From Watersipora subatra (taxonomy: Eukaryota; Bryozoa; Gymnolaemata; Cheilostomatida; Watersiporidae), in assembly GCF_963576615.1 (NCBI RefSeq), contig NC_088714.1:38233143-38297142 (forward strand): a DNA stretch of 64,000 nucleotides, written 5' to 3'. Made by a program: the position numbers and the translations under genes. The notes under the pieces are model-generated. The model worked only from the letters and a program-made list of their open reading frames with translations. It did no database searches and was not told the DNA's origin. Shown in pieces: positions 56,226-64,000 of the stretch. The number at the start of each line of letters is the position of its first letter. The first letter of the stretch is position 1.

Positions 56226-57394
56226 ACACCTAGTACGGTCAACTCCTGATACAGTCAACTCTTGGTACAGTCAACTCCTAGTACAGTCAACCCCTAGTAC
56301 AGTTAACCCCTAGTACAGTCAGCCCCTAATACAGTCAACCCCTGGTACAGTCAACCCCTTGTACAGTCAACCCCTGGTACAGTCAACCCTTAGTACAGTC
56401 AACCCCTAGTACAGTCAACCCCTAGCACAGTCAACCCTTAGTACTGTCAACCCCTTGTACATTCAACTAATAGTACAGCCATTCAGTGGTACAGGCAATC
56501 AGTGGTACAGGCAACTCTTAGTACTGGCAACTCTTAGTACTGGCAACTCCTAGTACAGTCAACTCCCAGTTCAGTCAACTCCCAGTTCAGTCAATTCCTA
56601 GTACAGTCAACACCTAGTACAGTCAACACCTAGTACAGTCACCACCTAGTACAGTCAACACCTAGTACAGTCAACACCTAGTACAGTCAACTACTAGTAC
56701 AGTCAACTCTTAGTACAGTCAACTCTTAGTACAGTCAACTTTTAGTACAGTCAACTCTTAATACAGTCAACTCTTAATACAGTGAACTTTTAATACAGTC
56801 AACTCTTAATACAGTCAACTCTTAATACAGTCCACCCTTAGTACAGTCAACCCCTAGTACATTCAACCCCTAGTACAGTCAACCCCTAGTACAGTCAACC
56901 ACTAGTGCAGTCAACGCCTAGTACAATCAATGCCTAGTACAGTCAACGCCTAGTACAGTCAACACCTAATACAGTCAACGCCTAGTAGAGTCAACGCCTA
57001 GTAGAGTCAACGCCTAGTAGAGTCAACGCCTAGTACAGTCAACGCCTAGCGCAGTCAACGCCTAGCGCAGTCAACGCCTAGCGCAGTCAATACCTAGCGC
57101 AGTCAACACCTAGTACAGTCAACACCTAGTACAGTCAACACCTAGTACAGTCAGCCCTTAGCACGATCAACCCTTAGTACGGTCAACCCTTAGTACAGTC
57201 AACCCTTAGTACAGTCAACCCTTAGTGCAGTCAATACCTAGTGCAGTCAACACCTAGTACAGTTAACACCTAGTACAGTCAACACCTAGTACAGTCAACA
57301 CCTAGTACAGTCAGCCCTTAGTACGGTCAACCCTTAGTACGGTCAACCCTTAGTACAGTCAACCCTTAGCACAGTCAACCCTTAGTATAGTCAC
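56226..57394. repeat. 16-bp satellite, about 73 copies
   Basis: Unit CAGTCAACCCCTAGTA, with runs of local variants (ACGCC, ACACC, ACTCT) showing neighbour-to-neighbour homogenisation. Confidence 0.97.
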
Positions 57395-57775
57395 GCCTTT
57401 ACTTAAAATATTTATTCATTTCAAGATATGCTTCATATATTACACCAAATATTCTTAAAAGATTATACTATAATGGTTCATTCTCTCCAAATCTTCAGAA
57501 TCTAGTTAACTCTTTAACACTATTGTACAACCATAATCTATCCTATAGTGCCTATACTGGAAAAAAATTAATGGCTCTTGATAACATTAAAAATTGTTCT
57601 ACTTATATTGCTCTTGTTTCCTAGAGTGCCCAGTAGTCCAGGAGAAAGTTTCTAGAATTTTATGGAAATTAATTTTCATCGCCGCTATTTTATTTCTAAA
57701 CTTCCTAGCCGAGTATAACATACCAAAAGCTAGACTACTTAAGAAGAAAATTGGTGATGATAAAGTATTATTGGA

Positions 57776-60700
57776 GATGGTAAGGTATTGTTGGAGATGG
57801 TAAGGTATTATTGGAGATGGTAAGGTATTGTTGGAGGTATTGTATGATGAGGGGTTATTGGAGACATGATAAGGTATTATTGGTAATGATAAGGTATTAT
57901 TGGAGACATGATAAGGTATTATTGGAGGCATGATAAGGTATTATTGGAGGCATAATAAGGTATTATTGGAGACATGATAAGGTATTATTGGAGACATGAT
58001 AAGGTGTTATTGGAGGCATGATAAGGTATTATTGGAGACATGATAAGGTGTTATTGGAGGCATGATAAGGTATTATTGGAGACATGATAAGGTATTATTG
58101 GAGACATGATAAGGTGTTATTGGAGGCATGATAAGGAGTTATGGGAGGCATGATAAGGTATTATTGGAGGCATGATAAGGTATTATTGGTAATGATAAGG
58201 TATTATTGAAGATGATAAGGTATTATTGGAGGCATGATAAGGTGTTATGGGAGGCATGATAAGGTATTATTGGAGACATGATAAGGTATTATTGGAGACA
58301 TGATAAAGTATTATTGGTAATGATAAGGTATTATTGAAGATGATAAGGTATTATTGGAGGCATGATAAGGTGTTATGGGAGGCATGATAAGGTATTATTG
58401 GAGACATGATAAGGTATTATTGGAGGCATGATAAGGTATTATTGGAGACATGATAAAGTATTATTGGAGACATGATAAGGTATTATTGGAGACATGATAA
58501 GGTGTTATTGGAGGTATGATAAGGTATTATTGGAGACATGATAAGGTGTTATTGGAGACATGATAAGGTATTATTGGAGACATGATAAGGTGTTATTGGA
58601 GGTATGATAAGGTATTATTGGAGACATGATAAGGTGTTATTGGAGGCATGATAAGGTATTATTGGAGACATGATAAAGTATTATTGGAGACATGATAAGG
58701 TATTATTGGAGACATGATAAAGTATTATTGGTAATGATAAGGTATTATTGAAGATGATAAGGTATTATTGGAGGCATGATAAGGTGTTATGGGAGGCATG
58801 ATAAGGTATTATTGGAGACATGATAAGGTATTATTGGAGGCATGATAAGGTATTATTGGAGACATGATAAAGTATTATTGGAGACATGATAAGGTATTAT
58901 TGGAGACATGATAAGGTGTTATTGGAGGTATGATAAGGTATTATTGGAGACATGATAAGGTGTTATTGGAGGCATGATAAGGTATTATTGGAGGCATGAT
59001 AAGGTATTATTGGTAATGATAAGGTATTATTGAAGATGATAAGGTATTATTGGAGGCATGATAAGGTGTTATGGGAGGCATGATAAGGTATTATTGGATG
59101 CATGATAAGGTATTATTGGAGACATAATAAGGTATTATTGGAGGCATGATAAGGTATTATTGGAGACATGATAAGGTGTTATTGGAGGCATGATAAGGTA
59201 TTATTGGAGACGTGATAAGGTATTATTGGAGACATGATAAGGTATTATTGGAGGCATGTTAAAGTATTATTGGAGACATGATAAGGTATTATTGGAGGCA
59301 TGATAAGGTATTATTGAAGACATGATAAGGTATTATTGGAGGTATGATAAGGTATTATTGGAGGCATGATAAGGTGTTATTGGAGGCATGATAAGGTATT
59401 ATTGGAGGCATGATGAGGTATTATTGGAGACATGATAAGGTATTATTGGAGGCATGGTAAGGTATTATTGGAGACATGATAAGGTGTTATTGGAGGCATT
59501 ATAAGGTGTTATTGGAGGCATGATAAGGTATTATTGGAGGCATGATAAGGTATTATTGGAGGCATGATAAGGTATTATTGGTAATGATAAGGTATTATTG
59601 AAGATGATAAGGTATTATTGGAGGCATGATAAGGTGTTATGGGAGGCATGATAAGGTATTTTTGGAGACATGATAAGGTATTATTGGAGACATGATAAAG
59701 TATTATTGGTAATGATAAGGTATTATTGAAGATGATAAGGTATTATTGGAGGCATGATAAGGTGTTATGGGAGGCATGATAAGGTATTATTGGAGACATG
59801 ATAAGGTATTATTGGAGGCATGATAAGGTATTATTGGAGACATGATAAAGTATTATTGGAGACATGATAAGGTATTATTGAAGACATGATAAGGTGTTAT
59901 TGGAGGTATGATAAGGTATTATTGGAGACATGATAAGGTGTTATTGGAGGCATGATAAGGTATTATTGGAGGCATGATAAGGTATTATTGGTAATGATAA
60001 GGTATTATTGAAGATGATAAGGTATTATTGGAGGCATGATAAGGTGTTATGGGAGGCATGATAAGGTATTATTGGATGCATGATAAGGTATTATTGGAGA
60101 CATAATAAGGTATTATTGGAGGCATGATAAGGTATTATTGGAGACATGATAAGGTGTTATTGGAGGCATGATAAGGTATTATTGGAGACGTGATAAGGTA
60201 TTATTGGAGACATGATAAGGTATTATTGGAGGCATGTTAAAGTATTATTGGAGACATGATAAGGTATTATTGGAGGCATGATAAGGTATTATTGAAGACA
60301 TGATAAGGTATTATTGGAGGTATGATAAGGTATTATTGGAGGCATGATAAGGTATTATTGGAGGCATGATAAGGTATTATTGGAGACATGATAAGGTGTT
60401 ATTGGAGACATGATAAGGTATTATTGGAGGCATTATAAGGTATTATTGGAGGCATGATAAGGTATTATGGGAGACATGATAAGGTATTATTGGAGGCATG
60501 GTAAGGTATTATTGGAGACATGATAAGGTGTTATTGGAGGCATTATAAGGTGTTATTGGAGGCATTATAAGGTATTATTGGAGGCATGATAAGGTATTAT
60601 TGGAGACATGATAAGGTATTATTGGAGACATGATAAGGTATTATTGGAGGCATGATAAGGTATTATTGGAGACATGATAAGGTGTTATTGGAGGCATTAT

Positions 60701-61220
60701 AAGGTGTTATTGGAGGCATTATAAGGTATTATTGGAGACATGATAAGGTATTATTGGAGACATGATAAGGTGTTATCGGAGACATGATAAGGTGTTATTG
60801 GAGACATGATAAGGTGTTATTGGAGACATGATAAGGTGTTATTGGAGACATGATAAGGTGTTATTGGAGACATGATAAGGTGTTATTGGAGACATGATAA
60901 GGTGTTATTGGAGACATGATAAGGTATTATTGGAGACATGATAAGGTGTTATTGGAGACATGATAAGGTGTTATTGGAGACATGATAAGGTCTTATTGGA
61001 GACATGATAAGGTGTTATTGGAGACATGATAAGGTATTATTGGAGACATGATAAGGTGTTATTGGAGACATGATAAGGTATTATTGGAGACATGATAAGG
61101 TGTTATTGGAGACATGATAAGGTGTTATTGGAGACATGATAAGGTATTATTGGAGACATGATAAGGTGTTATTGGAGACATGATAAGGTGTTATTGGAGA
61201 CATGATAAGGTGTTATTGGA
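57776..61220. repeat. 22-bp satellite, about 157 copies, with higher-order structure
   Basis: Unit GGTATTATTGGAGACATGAT plus AA. A marker block with GGTAATGATAAGG and GAAGATGATAAGG recurs near 58180, 58313, 58730, 59010, 59580, 59710 and 59990. The right end (60770-61210) is a more uniform GGTGTTATTGGAGACAT run. Confidence 0.97.
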
Positions 61221-62150
61221 GATGATAGAAATAGAAATATGGAATGGATTTGTTTGCTACAATCTTACCAAGTATATTAAGGCTGTTTTAAGCAAAAGTA
61301 TGACTGTGTAAAACGCTGCCGCTCCAATGGTACATGTGGGAGCTTAAGTATCTACTAGACATGTTTACTAGTTAGTTTGAAGTGTGATTAGATTTCTGCT
61401 CTGCTTTGAGATTGTTAGTTGCTGCGACTGATGGGTTACAACATCTTTTGCAACGGCCAAGAGACAACGCTTCGTGCCTTCAGCTATGTCAAGCAGTAGA
61501 ATAGGCAAAAGATATGCAATCTTTGCCGTAGCCCCGCAATTGTGTAGGGCAACTCACAGATCAATATTTGTCTAGCTAAGTCGTGAGGAGCTGCTGCCTG
61601 CCGTGCGCAGCATTACATGACATCGCTGGTAAATGTCGCTCCTTAATTATTAAGACCATTATCGATGTAAGAAATATTGTTTCCCTAAAGTTTTCAAGTT
61701 TTTCACTTTTTTATGGTCATTGTTTTGTGAATCCATTATTCACCCGTTATAATTTACTTAAAGTTCCAATACTGCTCTGTTTTCAATGGTCCTCAGTTAC
61801 TTGAATTTGGTTCTACCTTGCCAAGTTCAGCACAAATCAGATTATTTGTGGAGATAAATGTAACAGTTCTAGCAGGAAAGTTCATCCAGCTCTCCATGCT
61901 CTTTAGTTGATCACCAATCCTGTCACAAGTTTACAGCTAATCTACCGGGTTGAATAGGTCCTTACTCGACCACTCAACTTCACATTCTAATACATGATTG
62001 TTTTTAGGTTTTTAAAATTAGGTTGAGTGATTGTTCTCGTTAGTGGGTGAAGGCAAATAGGTCAGTTTTTTGTTAGTTTTCCAAGTCTTTCACTCGTACA
62101 GGATTTGAGAATCTTTTCATAAATATCTCAACCAGTGAACCCAGCACATA
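61221..62150. other. PPP2R5 intron sequence, nothing recognised
   Basis: Unique sequence between the 22-bp and 25-bp arrays. A 73-codon ORF (61583-61804) has no support. Confidence 0.5.
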
Positions 62151-62292
62151 TGAGCTATGGCATCAGTAGCAGGTACGAGCTATGGCATCACTAGCAGGTA
62201 CGAGCTATGGCATCAGTAGCAGGTACGAGCTATGGCATCACTAGCAGGTACGAGCTATGGCATCACTAGCAGGTACGAGCTATGGCATCACT
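62151..62292. repeat. 25-bp tandem repeat, about 6 copies
   Basis: GAGCTATGGCATCA followed by C or G and TAGCAGGTAC, in tandem. Confidence 0.93.
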
Positions 62293-62329
62293 GGCCAGCA
62301 GATCATTCATCTTGTAGAGTGTTCTGAGC

Positions 62330-62559
62330 CGTACCTACTCATATCTCACCCGTACCTACTCATATCTCACCCGTACCTACTCATATCTCACCCGTACCTA
62401 CTCATATCTCACCCGTACCTACTCATATCTCACCCGTACCTACTCATATCTCACCCGTACCTACTCATATCTCACCCGTACCTACTCATATCTCACCCGT
62501 ACCAACTTATATCTCACCCGTACCTACTCATATCTCACCCGTACCAACTTATATCTCAC
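62330..62559. repeat. 21-bp tandem repeat, 11 copies
   Basis: CGTACCTACTCATATCTCACC. Because 21 is a multiple of three, the + strand stays open and reads as repeated SHPYLLI. There is no other sign of a gene. Confidence 0.95.
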
Positions 62560-62573
62560 TAAAATTGTGGCAA

Positions 62574-62657
62574 TATTTATTATGCCTTGATATTATCATT
62601 GATATATTGCTATTTATTATGCTTTGATATTATTATTGATATATTGCTATTTATTAT
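62574..62657. repeat. 37-bp AT-rich repeat, about 2.3 copies
   Basis: TTTATTATG..TTGATATTAT..ATTGATATATTGCTA repeated. Confidence 0.8.
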
Positions 62658-63163
62658 GATTTGTATCAAAAAAATTTTAATACAAATGATAATTGATACC
62701 TTGAAGGAGATGTGACAAAGGTATTAACAGTTATATTCAGCAATAACTTTTTCATGATTTGGCTTATGCCACCGTCTGAGCTGTTAAAATGCTAATTATT
62801 ACTTATTGATTATTGATTGTTTCAGTTGCTGAGTATGCAATCATTTAGATGAGGGTATATTATAAAAAATTAACAAACACTCTTTTCATATTTTAGTGCT
62901 GCTAAAAATCAAAGATTTTGCATATATGCTGTTTCTATATTAAATTTTTCATGAAACAAAACAAAGGCTTGAGTTATTTAGAATATGTCTCCAAAGAACT
63001 GTTTGGATTGACATTGTACCAACACAGCCAAAACCTTATGCGCCGACAAACTGGAAGAAACAGGCAACTTTTTGAGCCTACTGCGTACAAAAGCAGTAAA
63101 TGCTCTGCACGAACACCACACACTGGGAAAATTGCTATGCCATTTCAAAGAAACTGTCTGGGA
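62658..63163. other. Short unique stretch with an unrecognised ORF
   Basis: A + strand frame (62918-63217, 99 codons) includes LYQHSQNLMRRQTGRNRQL and runs into the first unit of the 65-bp array. It could be a mobile-element fragment, but I cannot place it. Confidence 0.3.
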
Positions 63164-64000
63164 GTCTGTCTCAAGAATGAACTTAATGGTCTTAATAAAC
63201 TTATCTACATGATTTAAGCATAAATAAGGATGGTCTCAAGAATAAACTTAATGGTCTTAATGAACTTACCAACATTCCTTAAGCATAAATAAGGATGGTC
63301 TCAAGAATAAACTTAATGGTCTTAATGAACTTACCAACATTCCTTAAGCATAAATAAGGATGGTCTCAAGAATGAACTTAACGGTCTTAATGAACTTATC
63401 AACATTCCTTAAGCATAAATAAGGATGGTCTCAAGAATAAACTTAATGGTCTTAATAAACTTATCTACATGACTTAAGCATAAATAAGGATGGTCTCAAG
63501 AATAAACTTAATGGTCTTAATGAACTTATCAACATTCCTTAAGCATAAATACGGATGGTCCCAAGAATAAACTTAATGGTCTTAATGAACTTATCAACAT
63601 TCCTTAAGCATAAATACGGATGGTCCCAAGAATAAACTTAATGGTCTTAATGAACTTATCAACATTCCTTAAGCATAAATAAGGATGGTCTCAAGAATAA
63701 ACTTAATGGTCTTAATAAACTTATCTACATGACTTAAGCATAAATAAGGATGGTCTCAAGAATAAACTTAATGGTCTTAATGAACTTACCAACATTACTT
63801 AAGCATAAATAAGGATGGTCTCAAGAATGAACTTAACGGTCTTAATGAACTTATCAACATTCCTTAAGCATAAATACGGATGGTCCCAAGAATAAACTTA
63901 ATGGTCTTAATGAACTTATCAACATTCCTTGAGCATAAATACGGATGGTCTCAAGAATGAGCTTAATAGTCTTAATGAACTTATCAACATTCCTTAAGCA
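63164..64000. repeat. 65-bp satellite, about 13 copies to the window edge
   Basis: GGATGGTCTCAAGAATAAAC recurs every 65 bp, for example at 63228 and 63293. The array continues past the right edge. Confidence 0.95.

Noticed and set aside
61583..61804. 73-codon ORF in the PPP2R5 intron
   Set aside because: No domain, not flanked by splice sites that would match PPP2R5 phase 2.
62257..62562. 101-codon ORF with SHPYLLI repeats
   Set aside because: A 21-bp tandem unit keeps any stop-free frame open. No upstream coding sequence or splice sites.

Overview
The window is animal nuclear DNA. It holds spliced genes with GT-AG introns, several kinds of retrotransposon, many short inverted-repeat DNA transposons and long satellite arrays. 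The clearest host gene is a B56-type regulatory subunit of protein phosphatase 2A (PPP2R5, closest by eye to the delta/gamma type). The mix of elements (protein-primed DNA polymerase B, GalEa-like copia, Ty3/gypsy, RLE-type non-LTR, tandem hammerhead ribozymes) fits a marine invertebrate, possibly a lophotrochozoan. I cannot name the phylum.

Layout, left to right. 1-1371: a 68-bp satellite. About 2.1-10.2 kb: a virus-like block. It holds an array of 27 CGCG palindromes, a TATA box and an unrecognised six-exon spliced gene on the + strand. A TAATCC-rich regulatory-looking patch and a second small + strand candidate follow. On the - strand lie two small ORFs and a decayed family B DNA polymerase. 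The polymerase is broken by a MITE insertion and by a 39-copy, 34-bp minisatellite that grew out of its own codons. 10.2-12.7 kb: a dispersed repeat and a degraded gypsy element. 13-17.85 kb: exons of an unidentified host gene with a CR1/Jockey-like retrotransposon in an intron. 17.85-26.4 kb: an RLE-type non-LTR retrotransposon folded back head-to-head on itself; its + arm is split by a young, apparently intact Ty3/gypsy element with identical LTRs. 26.4-27.3 kb: hairpins and two tandem hammerhead ribozymes. 27.3-33.5 kb: mostly non-coding, with dispersed repeats and nested hAT/pogo-like MITEs. 33.6-38.3 kb: a degraded copia element. 38.3-42.3 kb: a possible three-exon micropeptide gene (- strand) whose intron carries a 1-kb AGC/AGT repeat. 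42.8-64 kb: PPP2R5 on the + strand, first six coding exons, with the rest beyond the window. Its introns are swollen by MITEs and by large satellites (32, 16, 22, 25, 21 and 65 bp units).

Few genes here work together. The virus-like block looks like the remains of one element with divergent transcription units. The possible micropeptide gene and PPP2R5 would start head-to-head about 430 bp apart. Everything else is mobile or repeated DNA layered on those genes.
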